Part shown: positions 45,478 through 55,091 of the stretch, one piece after another
Position numbering within the stretch: position 1 is the stretch's first letter
How the letters are laid out: each line of letters opens with the position of its first letter
Assembly (NCBI RefSeq): GCF_000379125.1
Contig: NZ_KB900627.1
Location: forward strand, 510,703 to 574,702
Length of the DNA stretch: 64,000 nt
Source of the DNA: Methylosinus sp. LW4
Lineage (GTDB): Bacteria > Pseudomonadota > Alphaproteobacteria > Rhizobiales > Beijerinckiaceae
Reading direction: 5' to 3'
Program-made: the position numbers and the translations under genes
The notes under the pieces: generated by a model
The model's database searches: none
Told to the model about the DNA's origin: nothing
What the model saw: only the letters and a program-made list of their open reading frames with translations

Positions 45478-45611
45478 GCCAATGTCGCGCCGCCGTCGAT
45501 CCGCGTCGCTCCCGGATCGAAGCTATGGGCGCAAGTGAAAGCGGTCAGCGCTGCTGAGCGTAGAGAGATAATGCGGGCCGGATCGCGGCAAGCCGCCGGC
45601 GCCGCGGACGC

Positions 45612-47006
45612 TCACCAGCCGCCGCCCAGCGCGCGATAGAGCTGGATAGTCACGGCCGACTGCGCCATCTGTGTTTCGAGCAGATCATTCTCGCGCTCGA
45701 AGACATCGAGCTCGGCGTTCAGCACGTCGCCGAACGTCTTGCGGCCGCCTTCGTATAGGCCTCTCGAGGCCTGATGATTGCGCCTAGCGCCGATGAGCGC
45801 GGCGTAGAGACGCTCGCTGCGCCGATCCAGTCCACGGCGTCGGCCATAGGCGTTCTCGACATCTTCGAGCGCCTGGAGGACGGATTTGTCGTAGTCGGCG
45901 ACAGCGGCTTCGAGACGCGCGTCATTCGCCGCTATATTGGCTTCGATGCGCCCGGCCGTGAAGATCGGCAGATGCGCGGTGAGGCCGACCAGGCCGCCCG
46001 TGCCTTGAAGGCCAGGGATTCCCTGAAAGTGCAGCCGGCCGTCCTGACCGAGGAACTCGATCTGGAAGCGCGGCAGCAGATCCGTCTTCGCGCTGGTCAG
46101 GCTGGCGATGCGAGCGCGCACGACATCGACGCGGGCGCGCACGTCGGGGCGACGCTCCAGCACCTCGCTGGGGAGCTGGCCTCGCGGAGGCGACGGGATG
46201 AGGAAAGGCCCGGGCGCCGGCAACGAGACGGGCGGCTCCGGCGGGCGGCCGGTCAAGACCGCGAGCCGGCGCTGGCGCGTTTCGAGCGCAGAAAGCAGGT
46301 CCGGCCGCTTGCTTCGCTGGGTTTCCAATCGCTCTCGAACCAGCGTCACATCATAGGCGAGCGCCTGCCCCGCCTGATAGCGAGCCTCCACATAGCGGAG
46401 AAGCTTGCCGAGAGTCTCGACGGAATGGTCGAGAACCAGAAGCCGTCGCTGCAGCCCTTTGGTGTCCTGATAGTTCTGGGCGACCTCGGAGACGACGATC
46501 ATCCGCGCCCCGTTCGATTGCTCCTCGACTCCCGCGGCGTTGGCGCGGGCGGCTTCGGCGTCATAGCTGCGGCCGCCGAAAATATCCGGCTCCCAGCTCG
46601 CCGTGAGGCCGCCGATATGGGCATCGACGCGGCGCGCCTTGCCCGGGATGAAATCAACGACCGGATTGCGCCATTTCACATCCGCCTCCCAGAGACCGGC
46701 GTCGGCGCCGAGCGTCGGATAGAGAGCGGATTCCGCGACCGTGACAAGGGCGCGCGCTTCCTCGACGCGCGCCTTCGCGATGCGCAAATCAGGATTGCCG
46801 GCGAGCGCCTCGGCGATCAGACGATCGAGTAGCGGATCGCGCCAGACAATCCACCAATGGGCGAGGTCGAGCGAAGCGGAGGGAGCGCCGATCGACGACG
46901 TCTCGTCGAATGACGCTGGCGCCACGACGGTCGGCGACGGCGGCGTGACGTCGAGCTCACGACAGCCGACGACGAGAAGGGAGATGAAGATGGCGGCGCG
47001 CCTCAT
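45612..47006 (-). CDS. outer-membrane efflux factor, NodT-type lipoprotein
   Basis: About 464 residues. Lipobox LLVVGC near residue 15, then a TolC-type double outer-membrane-factor domain with LERRPDVRARVDVVRARIASL and the terminal YRALGGGW. Start at 47006 overlaps the permease stop (ATGA). Last gene of an ABC-exporter operon, providing its outer-membrane exit. 45478-45611 is empty. Confidence 0.9.
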   Translation of the reverse strand: MRRAAIFISLLVVGCRELDVTPPSPTVVAPASFDETSSIGAPSASLDLAHWWIVWRDPLLDRLIAEALAGNPDLRIAKARVEEARALVTVAESALYPTLGADAGLWEADVKWRNPVVDFIPGKARRVDAHIGGLTASWEPDIFGGRSYDAEAARANAAGVEEQSNGARMIVVSEVAQNYQDTKGLQRRLLVLDHSVETLGKLLRYVEARYQAGQALAYDVTLVRERLETQRSKRPDLLSALETRQRRLAVLTGRPPEPPVSLPAPGPFLIPSPPRGQLPSEVLERRPDVRARVDVVRARIASLTSAKTDLLPRFQIEFLGQDGRLHFQGIPGLQGTGGLVGLTAHLPIFTAGRIEANIAANDARLEAAVADYDKSVLQALEDVENAYGRRRGLDRRSERLYAALIGARRNHQASRGLYEGGRKTFGDVLNAELDVFERENDLLETQMAQSAVTIQLYRALGGGW

Positions 47007-48130
47007 CCCTGCCTCGCCAGCATGGAGCGGAAGCGTGAAAGCGCGAGAGACAGAAATATCGCCCCCGAGACAATCACCACCGCGATCTGCGGCCAGACCG
47101 TGTCGAGCCCGGCGCTGCGATAGAGGACCGCCTGCGTCATCGAGACGAATTGCGTGGTCGGCGCGAATCTCACCAGTCCCTGCACCGCCTCCGGCATGCT
47201 CTCGACCGGAGTCGCAGCGCCCGAGAGGAGGTAGGCGATGGCGTAGACCGGGACAGAGAGCAGGCCGAATTGCGGCATCGTCGGAGCGAGCGTCGCCAGC
47301 CACATGCCGAGCGAGGTGACGGAGAAGAGATAGAGCAGGGCGCCGAAGGCGAAGAGGCCGATGGAGCCTGCGATCGGCACGCCCAGCCATTTCTGCACGA
47401 CGAGCCAGAGGGACAGCATCGTCGCCGCGAGAATGACGAGGCCATTGGTCATGATCTTCGCGATGGCGATCTCGCTCGCCCGCACCGGCATCACCAGCAG
47501 ATGCTCGATCGTCCCATGCTCGCGCTCGCGGATCACGGCGGCGCCGACCAGGATGATCGACAGAACGGTCAGATTGACGACGATCTGCATCACGGAGGTG
47601 AACCAGAAGGAATCGGTATTGGGGTTGAATTCTATGCGGCTGACGACGCGGATCGGCAAGCTCGACTCTATGCTCCGCGCGCCGAGGAATTTTTGCGTCT
47701 CGACGACGAATATCTCGTTCAGATAGCCGGCGCCGAGACCGGCTTGCGTCATCGCCGTGGCGTCGACCAGCACCTGCACGGCGGGCTTGCGCCCTGCGAG
47801 GACGTCGGCCTCGAAGCGCGGGGGAATCTCGATCACGAAAATATAGCGGCTCTGGTTCATCGCGGCCGCGACATCCTCCCGCGCGATCTCTTCGGGCGCG
47901 ATGAAATAGGGGGGAAGGATCGCGTCGCGCAGGCGTCGCGACAATTCCGAATGATCGCCGTCCATCATGGCGACGGAGGCGTGCGAGACCTCCGCCTTCA
48001 CGCCTTCGGACATCAGCTGAACGGCGGCGGTGAAGGCGAAGACGATGAGCGCCATCAGCGTCACATCCTGCAGCAGGCTGCGGAGCTCTTTTCCGCTGAG
48101 CAGAGCGACATTGACGAGCCAGCGTCCCAT
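47003..48130 (-). CDS. ABC-2 type exporter permease (YhhJ-like)
   Basis: 375 residues. One N-terminal helix, a large periplasmic loop (residues about 45-175), then five C-terminal helices with the ABC-2 motif VIREREHGTIEHLLVMPV. It resembles YhhJ/YbhR permeases that pair with a two-ATPase fusion. The gene begins 7 bases after the fused ATPase-permease and couples to the outer-membrane factor. Confidence 0.9.
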   Translation of the reverse strand: MGRWLVNVALLSGKELRSLLQDVTLMALIVFAFTAAVQLMSEGVKAEVSHASVAMMDGDHSELSRRLRDAILPPYFIAPEEIAREDVAAAMNQSRYIFVIEIPPRFEADVLAGRKPAVQVLVDATAMTQAGLGAGYLNEIFVVETQKFLGARSIESSLPIRVVSRIEFNPNTDSFWFTSVMQIVVNLTVLSIILVGAAVIREREHGTIEHLLVMPVRASEIAIAKIMTNGLVILAATMLSLWLVVQKWLGVPIAGSIGLFAFGALLYLFSVTSLGMWLATLAPTMPQFGLLSVPVYAIAYLLSGAATPVESMPEAVQGLVRFAPTTQFVSMTQAVLYRSAGLDTVWPQIAVVIVSGAIFLSLALSRFRSMLARQG

Positions 48131-48136
48131 GGATCG

Positions 48137-50896
48137 CTACGCCTCCTGCTTGCGGAGGAGAAGCCGCGCGCCGATGAGATACAGCGCCGCGAAGCCGCCG
48201 AGCGCGAGATAGTTCGGAGCAAAGCTCGAAAGGCCGAGCCCCTTTGTGAAGCAGCCGAGGCTCACGATCTGAAACCAGGAGGAAGGAAAGCCGATGCCGA
48301 CGGCGTAGGCGCCGCCGGTGAGCGTCGAGATCGGATAGAGCAGGCCGGAGAAATTCACCGAGGGGATGAGGCAGATGATCGCCGTGCCGAATATCGCTGC
48401 GACCTGCGAGCGAACGAAGGCCGAAATCAAGAGCCCGAGCGCCGTCACTGCGAGAATGAACAGCAACGCGCCGAGCGTGAGCGCGAGAAAGGAGCCGTGC
48501 AGCGGCACGCGGAGAATGAAGATGGTGATGAGCGTCAGGCTCAGATAGGAGACCATCGCCACGCCGACATAGGGCAATTGCTTGCCGACGAGAAACTCGC
48601 CGATCGTGGCGGGCGAGGCGTAGAGATTGACGATGGAACCGATCTCCTTTTCGCGGACGACGCCGAGCGCCGTCAGCATCGTCGGGATCAGGATCAGCGC
48701 CAGCATGACGACGCCGGGCGTGATCGCATAAATGCTGCGGAACTCCTGATTGTAGATGAAGCGAGGCTCGACGGAAATCGGCAGCGAGGCCGCGGCTCTC
48801 GCGCGATCGAGGCTCGTGACATATTCGAGGACGACGCCCGTCGCATAGGCGCGAATGTTCGAGGCGGTGAAAGGCGCGGCTCCATCGATGAAGAAGCCGA
48901 CCTCGGGTTGCCGACCGGCTTCGAGGTCGCGGCCGAATGAGGGCGGAATCTCGATGGCGAGCTGGGCCTCGTGGCTGCGCAGACGCACCTCCATCTCCGC
49001 ATGACTGCGCGAAGGCGCCATCTCGACGAAATAGCGCGAGCCCGCGAAGCCGCGCAGAAATTCCCGGCTGGCGAAGGTCTGGTCGCTGTCGAAATTCGTG
49101 AAGCGAATATTCTCGACATCGAAGGAGATGCTGTAAGCGGAGACCAGGAGAAGAACGATCGGGCCGAGCAGCGCGAAGGCGAGGCGTGCCGGATCGCGCG
49201 CGAGCTCCATCGTCTCGCGGCGCGCAAAGGCGAGAATGCGTCCCGCCCAGCCGGTCGCGCGATCGTCGAACATATCGGTCGGCTCCGGCTCGGGCGGCGA
49301 TGCTTCGGCCAACGACGGCGCGGGGCGTGGAGCTACAGCCGATGCGCTCTCTTCCGCCTGCTCGAGATAGAGGATGAAGGCGTCCTCCAATGTCGCCGCA
49401 TCCTTCTCGCGCCGCAGCTCGTCCGGCGCGCCGACGGCCAGAACCTCTCCGCGATGCATCAGCGATATGCGATCGCAGCGCTCCGCCTCGTTCATGAAAT
49501 GCGTCGAAAGGAAGATCGTCACCTGCTTCTCGCGCGAGAGGCGGATGAGATGACGCCAGAACATGTCGCGCGCGCCCGGATCGACGCCGGACGTCGGCTC
49601 GTCGAGGATCAGCACCTCGGGCGAATGCAGGCAGGCGGCGGCGAGCTGAAGCCGCTGACGAATGCCGAGCGGCAGAGACGCGGGCGAATGGTCCGCATGT
49701 TCCGCGAGCGCGAAATCGATCAGCGCGGCGTCGACGAGCGACTGCGCGCGATTGCCGCCGACGCGATAGAGCCGCGCGTGCAGCGTCAAATTCTGCCGCA
49801 CCGTCAATTCTTCGTAGAGGGAGAAGGATTGCGACATATAGCCGACGCGCAGCCGCGTCTGCATGTCGCCGGCGTCGATCGTCCGGCCGAGCAGCTTCGC
49901 CGTCCCGCTCGTGGCGTCCAGCAAGCCGGTCAGCATTTTCATCGTCGTCGATTTGCCGCAGCCATTGGAGCCCAGAAAGCCGAATATCTCGCCGCGTCCG
50001 ATGCGGAAGCTCACATTGTCGACGGCGACGAAATCATCGAAGCGACGGGTCAGCGCCTCCGCCTCGATCGCCGGCGCGCCGCCAGGGTCGCGATAGGGCG
50101 GAATCTCGACTCCCGACGCCTGCGCGCGTCGGCTCTCCGGCAGCAGCGAGACATAGGCCTTCTCGAGCGTCGCCGCGCCCGTGCGGGCGAGCACATCCGC
50201 CTTGGCGTCCGCGATGAGAATGCGGCCATTATCCATCGCCACGAGATATTCGAAGCGCTCGGCTTCCTCCATATAGGCGGTGGCGACGATCACCGTCATC
50301 TGGTCGCTCTCGCTGCGCAGCTCGTCGACGAGCTCCCAGAACTGACGACGCGACAGCGGATCGACGCCGGTCGTCGGCTCGTCCAGGATCAGGAGCTGCG
50401 GATCGTGCACGAGCGCGCAGCAGAGCGCGAGCTTCTGCTTCATGCCGCCAGAGAGCTTTCCTGCGGGGCGATCGGGAAATGGATCGAGGCCCGTCGCTCG
50501 CAGCAGCCTGCGAATGCGCGCGTCGCGCCGCCCTGCGCCGAGGCCGAAGAGACGGCCGAAAAAGTCGATGTTCTCATAGACGGACAGCGTCGGATAGAGA
50601 TTGCGGCCGAGCCCCTGCGGCATGAAGGCGACATGGGGGAGAAAGGCCTCCCTCTCCCGTCGCTCGCGCAGATCGGCCCCCAAGACGTGGACCGCTCCCG
50701 TCTGAATCTTCTTCACCCCCGCGATGACGCCGAGCAGCGTCGACTTGCCGACGCCGTCCGGGCCGATCATCGCGATCGTCGCGCGCGCCGGCAAGGACAG
50801 TGAGACATTCTCGAGCCCGCGAACATCGCCATAGTCGTGGTAGAGGCCCGAGATTTGGATGGCGGCCGGCGCCTTCGTCTCCTCGGTGGCGGTCAT
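48137..50896 (-). CDS. ABC transporter fusion: two ATPase domains plus ABC-2 permease (RbbA/YhiH-like)
   Basis: 919 residues. First ATPase: Walker A GPDGVGKSTLL (residues 45-55), signature LSGGMKQKLALCC, DEPTTGVDP. Second ATPase: Walker A GSNGCGKSTTMK near residue 310, a divergent signature LPLGIRQRLQLAA, DEPTSGVDP. Residues about 560-919 form an ABC-2 permease with VVREKEIGSIVNLYASP. This ATPase-ATPase-permease order is that of YhiH/RbbA. With the adjacent permease it forms the inner-membrane part of an exporter. The ATG at 50896 overlaps the adaptor stop. Confidence 0.93.
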   Translation of the reverse strand: MTATEETKAPAAIQISGLYHDYGDVRGLENVSLSLPARATIAMIGPDGVGKSTLLGVIAGVKKIQTGAVHVLGADLRERREREAFLPHVAFMPQGLGRNLYPTLSVYENIDFFGRLFGLGAGRRDARIRRLLRATGLDPFPDRPAGKLSGGMKQKLALCCALVHDPQLLILDEPTTGVDPLSRRQFWELVDELRSESDQMTVIVATAYMEEAERFEYLVAMDNGRILIADAKADVLARTGAATLEKAYVSLLPESRRAQASGVEIPPYRDPGGAPAIEAEALTRRFDDFVAVDNVSFRIGRGEIFGFLGSNGCGKSTTMKMLTGLLDATSGTAKLLGRTIDAGDMQTRLRVGYMSQSFSLYEELTVRQNLTLHARLYRVGGNRAQSLVDAALIDFALAEHADHSPASLPLGIRQRLQLAAACLHSPEVLILDEPTSGVDPGARDMFWRHLIRLSREKQVTIFLSTHFMNEAERCDRISLMHRGEVLAVGAPDELRREKDAATLEDAFILYLEQAEESASAVAPRPAPSLAEASPPEPEPTDMFDDRATGWAGRILAFARRETMELARDPARLAFALLGPIVLLLVSAYSISFDVENIRFTNFDSDQTFASREFLRGFAGSRYFVEMAPSRSHAEMEVRLRSHEAQLAIEIPPSFGRDLEAGRQPEVGFFIDGAAPFTASNIRAYATGVVLEYVTSLDRARAAASLPISVEPRFIYNQEFRSIYAITPGVVMLALILIPTMLTALGVVREKEIGSIVNLYASPATIGEFLVGKQLPYVGVAMVSYLSLTLITIFILRVPLHGSFLALTLGALLFILAVTALGLLISAFVRSQVAAIFGTAIICLIPSVNFSGLLYPISTLTGGAYAVGIGFPSSWFQIVSLGCFTKGLGLSSFAPNYLALGGFAALYLIGARLLLRKQEA

Positions 50897-51876
50897 TTGG
50901 CGTATCCGAGAGCGAGCGAGGACGGCCAGCGGCCCGTCGGGTCGACGCGCACATAGCCATTGCCGGTCATGCCGGCCTTCAGCCTGCCGTCGAGACGGCG
51001 GGCGGCCTCGACCGGAATTCTCAGCTTCACGCGATAGACGAGCTTCTCGCGCTCGCTGGCGGTCTCCACATATTTCGGCGTGAATTGCGCTTCGGCCGCG
51101 ACAAAGGAGATGGTCGCCGGCAAAGGCGGCCCGTCGAACGCGTCCAGGGCGACGCGCGCCTCGTCGCCGATCGTCAGCCGTCCCGCCACGGCCATTGGGA
51201 AGAAGACGGTCATATAGACGTCGTCCGTCTCCAGCAGCGAGGCGATCCGCCCGCCGGAGGGAAGCACAGCATCCTTCTCCACGATTCGATATTCGATGCG
51301 CCCGTTCACCGGGGCGCGTATCGTCGTCTCGTCGAGGATCGCCTTCAACCGGGCGATTTGCGCCTCGACCTCCGAGAGCGCGTTGCGCGCCTCCTTCACG
51401 GCGGCCTCGGCGGCGGCGGCGCCGGCTGTCTCCGCATCCTTGGCGATACGCCGCCGATCGAGCTCGACCTGCGAGACGAGCGCCTTGCCCCGCATCGTCG
51501 CGGTCTCGGTCATCTCGAGGCCGGCGAGCCGCAGATTGTTGCGGCGGACGTCGAGCTCCGCCTCGGCGCGTCCTATGGCGCTGATGGCGCGCTGACGCTG
51601 CGCTTCGGCTCCGGCGATCTGCGCTTTGATCTCGGCCGCGTCCTGGCGAGCGAGCACGGCTCCAGGGCGCACGACATCGCCCTCGCGGATCGGCAAATCG
51701 ATGATGCGCCCTGCATATTTGACGGCGATGTCGATGCGCGTCATTTCCAGCCGCCCATTCGCGCGCGAGACATAGGCCGGCAGAGCGGGCCTATGGCTGC
51801 GCCACCACCAATAGCCCGCAGCGGCCGCGCCGATGACCAGCAGAGCGAGGAGGGTTCGGGCGATCCCACGGTTCAT
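50893..51876 (-). CDS. HlyD/EmrA-type adaptor of the ABC exporter (YhiI-like)
   Basis: About 327 residues. N-terminal anchor (TLLALLVIGAAAAGYWWW), lipoyl half-motif VKYAGRIIDLPIREGDVVRPGAVLARQD, a helical hairpin, then TIRAPVNGRIEYRIVEKDAVL and a beta-barrel with KAGMTGNGYVRVDP. Start set at 51876; 51948 is also open but gives an unlikely leader. First gene of the exporter operon, ending in an ATGA overlap with the fused ATPase. 51877-52154 holds no supported gene. Confidence 0.92.
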   Translation of the reverse strand: MNRGIARTLLALLVIGAAAAGYWWWRSHRPALPAYVSRANGRLEMTRIDIAVKYAGRIIDLPIREGDVVRPGAVLARQDAAEIKAQIAGAEAQRQRAISAIGRAEAELDVRRNNLRLAGLEMTETATMRGKALVSQVELDRRRIAKDAETAGAAAAEAAVKEARNALSEVEAQIARLKAILDETTIRAPVNGRIEYRIVEKDAVLPSGGRIASLLETDDVYMTVFFPMAVAGRLTIGDEARVALDAFDGPPLPATISFVAAEAQFTPKYVETASEREKLVYRVKLRIPVEAARRLDGRLKAGMTGNGYVRVDPTGRWPSSLALGYAK

Positions 51877-52154
51877 CGAGAGCGCCTCAACCCTTCCTCC
51901 GGCGGCCGGCGGGGGCAATGGCCGAACGCAACATTCGACGAACCCCACGGCCCGACTCTGCGATACGCATCGGCTTGCTCACGTCTACACAATGGGTTCG
52001 AGCATAGCGAAAGCTCAGAGGGAAGCCGTCTGATGGGCGGTGGCCGAAATTCCTGTGGAAGTCGGAAAGCATCGGCGAGCGGCGAGAGGATGCGGCCTCA
52101 CATGGCGACGACCTCACATGTCGGATGGCGATCTCTCGACGAAAAGTATGAGAC

Positions 52155-52802
52155 TCACGCGCCTTTGGTCGGCGCCGCCCGATAGGCGCTCAAGAATACG
52201 AACACTCCCGCCTCCATCACTCTCTCCGCCTCCGCCTCATTCGGCAGGTCGAGGCCCAGAGCGACGCGCATCGGCAGATCTGACAATATGAGATTGAGGA
52301 ACTGATTTGCCGCGAGATGAGCGTCGCCAAAGGTCAACCAGCCTTGCGCTTTGGCGTCTTCGAGAAAAGCGGCGACAAATTCATTCGCCTTGTTTTGGCC
52401 CGTGCGAAAATAGAGTTGGCAGAGTCCAGGAAAGCGGAGCCGCTCGCTGGACACGGTCTGGAAGAATTTGGTTTCGTCTTGTGAGAGAAAATGGAGAATG
52501 AATTCCTTTCCCAGACCTCGAAGAGCCGAGTCGATGCAGCTTCCGATCATCGGCGCAGGCTTGAACATGCGCTTCTCATCGCATTCCGACTCGATCAAAT
52601 GGCTGAAGAGCGCTTCCTTGCTTTGGAAATAGGCGTAGAGCGTCGTTTTCGACACGCCCGCAGCGCGCGCGATCGACTCCATGCTGGTTTCCCCGAATCC
52701 GCGCTTCAGAAACTCGTTTCGGGCCGCAGAGACGATCTGGGTCTCTTTCCGACCCGCCGAAGATTCCAGCGCTTCCGCCGGCGCAAGGGGTGAGGGTCTC
52801 AT
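52155..52802 (-). CDS. TetR-family transcriptional regulator
   Basis: 215 residues. The N-terminal helix-turn-helix is typical: IVSAARNEFLKRGFGETSMESIARAAGVSKTTLYAYFQSKEALF. The C-terminal ligand domain resembles the AcrR/TetR_C group. It lies on the same strand and just upstream of the exporter operon, so it probably represses it. A dyad-like AAACCGTTCAGT/AACGGTTTAG stretch just upstream of its start (52838-52858) could be its operator. Confidence 0.9.
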   Translation of the reverse strand: MRPSPLAPAEALESSAGRKETQIVSAARNEFLKRGFGETSMESIARAAGVSKTTLYAYFQSKEALFSHLIESECDEKRMFKPAPMIGSCIDSALRGLGKEFILHFLSQDETKFFQTVSSERLRFPGLCQLYFRTGQNKANEFVAAFLEDAKAQGWLTFGDAHLAANQFLNLILSDLPMRVALGLDLPNEAEAERVMEAGVFVFLSAYRAAPTKGA

Positions 52803-52984
52803 AGCGATCGATCCAAAGCCCCTTTGCCCCGTGGACTAGACTGAACGGTTTAGTTTACCACTGCAGCCGCTGTCGTAAAGCCTCGAACGAGGCGAGAGCG
52901 CGCGACCGAAGGGTCTCCACACCTCAAATTCGACGCTCAAACTGCGTCGACACGGGTTTCGGCCGCCTCGGGGCGCCCCGCCCG

Positions 52985-53070
52985 ACGCCTTCGTGACCAC
53001 GAATGATGGCAGGTCTCCTGGCTCGCGGGTCAGACGACTTCCGATCGATCCATTCGGATGAAACATCCGT
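52985..53070 (-). ncRNA. cobalamin riboswitch, 3' part only
   Basis: The minus strand contains GACCCGCGAGCCAGGAGACC and then TGCC (53008-53031), the near-invariant B12-box end of adenosylcobalamin riboswitches. A matching upstream stem (GGATGTTTCATCC) and a downstream pseudoknot-like TCGTGGTCACGA follow the usual layout. The 5' core that should follow upstream (GCCACTG and GGGAAGG elements) is not found; a REP-like palindrome begins at 53071 instead. The element points at the tetR gene 180 bases on, not at a B12 gene. It is probably a dead relic. Confidence 0.7.
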
Positions 53071-53185
53071 CCCTCGCCCCGAGGAGCCCGCGAAGCGGGC
53101 GTCTCGAAGGGTCTCGCCGCTGTGTGTCGCTGGAACGTCCTTCGAGGCTTTTTGCGCGCCGCAAAAAGCGCCTCACGACGAGGGG
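53071..53185. repeat. REP-like composite palindrome
   Basis: Bounded by CCCTCG (53071) and CGAGGGG (53179-53185). Inside are two perfect hairpins: GCCCGC-GAA-GCGGGC (53086-53100) and CTTTTTGCG-CGC-CGCAAAAAG, with GTCTCGAAGGG and CCTTCGAG arms between them. Such GTCTCGAAGG/GCCCGCTTCGCGGGC units are common intergenic repeats in Hyphomicrobiales. It sits where the 5' half of the riboswitch should be. Confidence 0.65.
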
Positions 53186-53309
53186 ATTGTATTTGCCGCA
53201 CCGAAGCAATCAGCCGGAAGCCGTATCACTGCCTTGGACCACCTTCCCAGGGAACGATTCGAGAACGACGCCGCTCTTCGTCAGCGAACTTCGAAATCTC
53301 ACGAAGACC

Positions 53310-53420
53310 GACATCCAGTCGGCGGAAAAGACGCTCCCGATGGAATTGCGCACGCGCTATTTCAATCCGAAATGGCGACAGGAAAATCAAGCTCACAGCT
53401 ATGACGCGCGCGGACGCCGC
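53310..53420 (+). pseudogene. possible cobN fragment
   Basis: The plus strand reads SAEKTLPMELRTRYFNPKWR and continues QENQAHSYDARGR. ELRTRYFNPKW followed by a QAHGYDGAR-like stretch resembles the C-terminal region of CobN, the cobaltochelatase large subunit, as I remember it. No intact gene surrounds it. Its closeness to the riboswitch relic supports a decayed cobalamin locus, though the strand is opposite. The rest of 52803-53702 shows no gene. Confidence 0.4.
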
Positions 53421-53702
53421 CTCTCCAGGATTCCAATTTGCACCGAGAGTAAAGCAGAGCCCAATAAGATTTATCCCGACAGTGGATTTAAGGGCAACGT
53501 GACTTCTGCTGTGTCGCTGGAAAGCAGAGCATGCGTCCACTCCGAAAGCGGCCGACGACATCGCCGCTTAAAAATTCCAGCCGCGCCGGAAATCTCTGTG
53601 GCCTTCGTCGGAAGAATACGCAGGACGTGAGGAAGAAGCAGTTCATTCTCCCTCCATCGTTTCGTCTAGCTCATTTCGAGCCATTCGCGGAGCGGTTCGC
53701 CC

Positions 53703-55091
53703 TCATGCTTTTCGGAAGAGCTGGATCTCGAAAGCGCAGCCCATGTCGCTGTCTTTGATTTCGACGTGGAAGCCATGCAGCCGAATAATTGCAGCGACCA
53801 GAGTCAAGCCGAGGCCGCTGCCTGTGACGTGTCTCGCTTCCCGAGATCGGTAGAATCTCTCGAAGACTTGATTGCGTTGATCTGCGGGTATGCCAGGGCC
53901 GGAGTCGTGAATTTCGACGATCGGACCCTGAGAGCTTTTCAACACGCGGATCTCGACCGTTCCGTGCTCAGGCGTGAATTTGATAGCGTTGTCGAGCAAA
54001 TTCGCGAAGGCCTCCAGCAGCAGGTCGCGATCGCCGCGCGCAAATTCCGCCGTCTCACTCCGAACGACCAGCTCCATGGCCTTGCATTCTGCCGCAGGCT
54101 GGTAGAGATCGACCAGTTCTCGCAACATTTCTGAAACGTCGAATTCAGTGAAGTGAGCGTCGGTCGATCCAGCGTCGAAATGAGCGACACGAAGCAATGC
54201 CGTCGTTGCATTCAAGCTCTGATCTAGACCGCTCATCGCGAGCTCGATCCGGTCTTGCGCTTCGGGGGGGAGAACGAAATCGGATTGCACTTGCTCGAGA
54301 TGAGCTCTGACGCGACTGAGCGGCGTTCTCAAGTCATGGGCTATATTATTGCCGACGTGTTCCAGCTCGTGCATCGCCGCCTCGAGCTGAGCGAGCATCT
54401 CGTTCACAGAATGCGCCAAGCTGTCCAACTCGTCGTTCGAACCGCTGATCGTCAAGCGCTCGTGCAGCACGCCCCTTTTGATGTTGTCCAATTGCTGCTG
54501 GGCCGATCTGAGGCGCCGGCTCATCTTGCGGCTGCCGAAGGCGCCGATCATCAGAGCGCCGAGCGACAATGGAAACACGCCCTCCATAAAAATTCGCTTC
54601 ATAGCCTCTTCGAGAACAGCGACCTCGGGCGTTTCTCGGCCGATCACGAAAATCCGCTGATCTGGAAGCCGCGCTCCGACGAAGAGCGTCTGCGTCGCAA
54701 AGCCGCGTTTGGATCGGACATTGGGATCGAATATGAGATGCGCCTTCCCATCCAGAGGCAGGCTCGTCGGAATCTGGCGCAGATTCCCTTGCAAATAGGA
54801 TCCGTCGCGTTCGAACAGGCCGGATACAGACAATCGATATGCTTGATTATAGGCCTTGCTCTCCAGGTTCAGATTCTGCTGCCCTTCGAGATAGGCCGAA
54901 ATTCCCAAAGCCTGAAGTTCTAGATGGGAGCTGAAGCGTCCGACTTCCCAGGTCGAGAAGTTCCAATACAGGAACCCGAGCAGCACCAGCGCGCCCGTGA
55001 CATAAGCCGTCACGCTCACGATCGCTCGACGAAGCGACGGCCAGGATATTTTAGCCGTGGTGGTCAAAGATATGTCCCTGACCTCTGACAT
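53703..55091 (-). CDS. EnvZ/QseC-type sensor histidine kinase
   Basis: 462 residues. TM1 near residues 25-47, a periplasmic domain to about 170, TM2 (FPLSLGALMIGAFG), a HAMP linker, H-box NNIAHDLRTPLSRVRAHLE, N-box NLLDNAIKFTPEHG, and G-boxes DSGPGIP and GSGLGLTLV. Its start overlaps the response-regulator gene by about 40 bases. The pair lies downstream of, and on the same strand as, the RND operon at 56-62 kb, which it may control. The periplasmic signal is unknown. Confidence 0.93.
   Translation of the reverse strand: MSEVRDISLTTTAKISWPSLRRAIVSVTAYVTGALVLLGFLYWNFSTWEVGRFSSHLELQALGISAYLEGQQNLNLESKAYNQAYRLSVSGLFERDGSYLQGNLRQIPTSLPLDGKAHLIFDPNVRSKRGFATQTLFVGARLPDQRIFVIGRETPEVAVLEEAMKRIFMEGVFPLSLGALMIGAFGSRKMSRRLRSAQQQLDNIKRGVLHERLTISGSNDELDSLAHSVNEMLAQLEAAMHELEHVGNNIAHDLRTPLSRVRAHLEQVQSDFVLPPEAQDRIELAMSGLDQSLNATTALLRVAHFDAGSTDAHFTEFDVSEMLRELVDLYQPAAECKAMELVVRSETAEFARGDRDLLLEAFANLLDNAIKFTPEHGTVEIRVLKSSQGPIVEIHDSGPGIPADQRNQVFERFYRSREARHVTGSGLGLTLVAAIIRLHGFHVEIKDSDMGCAFEIQLFRKA

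Noticed and set aside
52836..53201. Minus-strand open frame of 121 codons upstream of tetR
   Set aside because: It is the translation of the riboswitch relic and REP-like palindrome, including the familiar TREPGDLP artefact of the B12 box.
53058..53630. Plus-strand open frame of 190 codons as an intact gene
   Set aside because: It starts inside the riboswitch relic and palindrome and ends in unrelated sequence. Only a central stretch resembles a protein (CobN).
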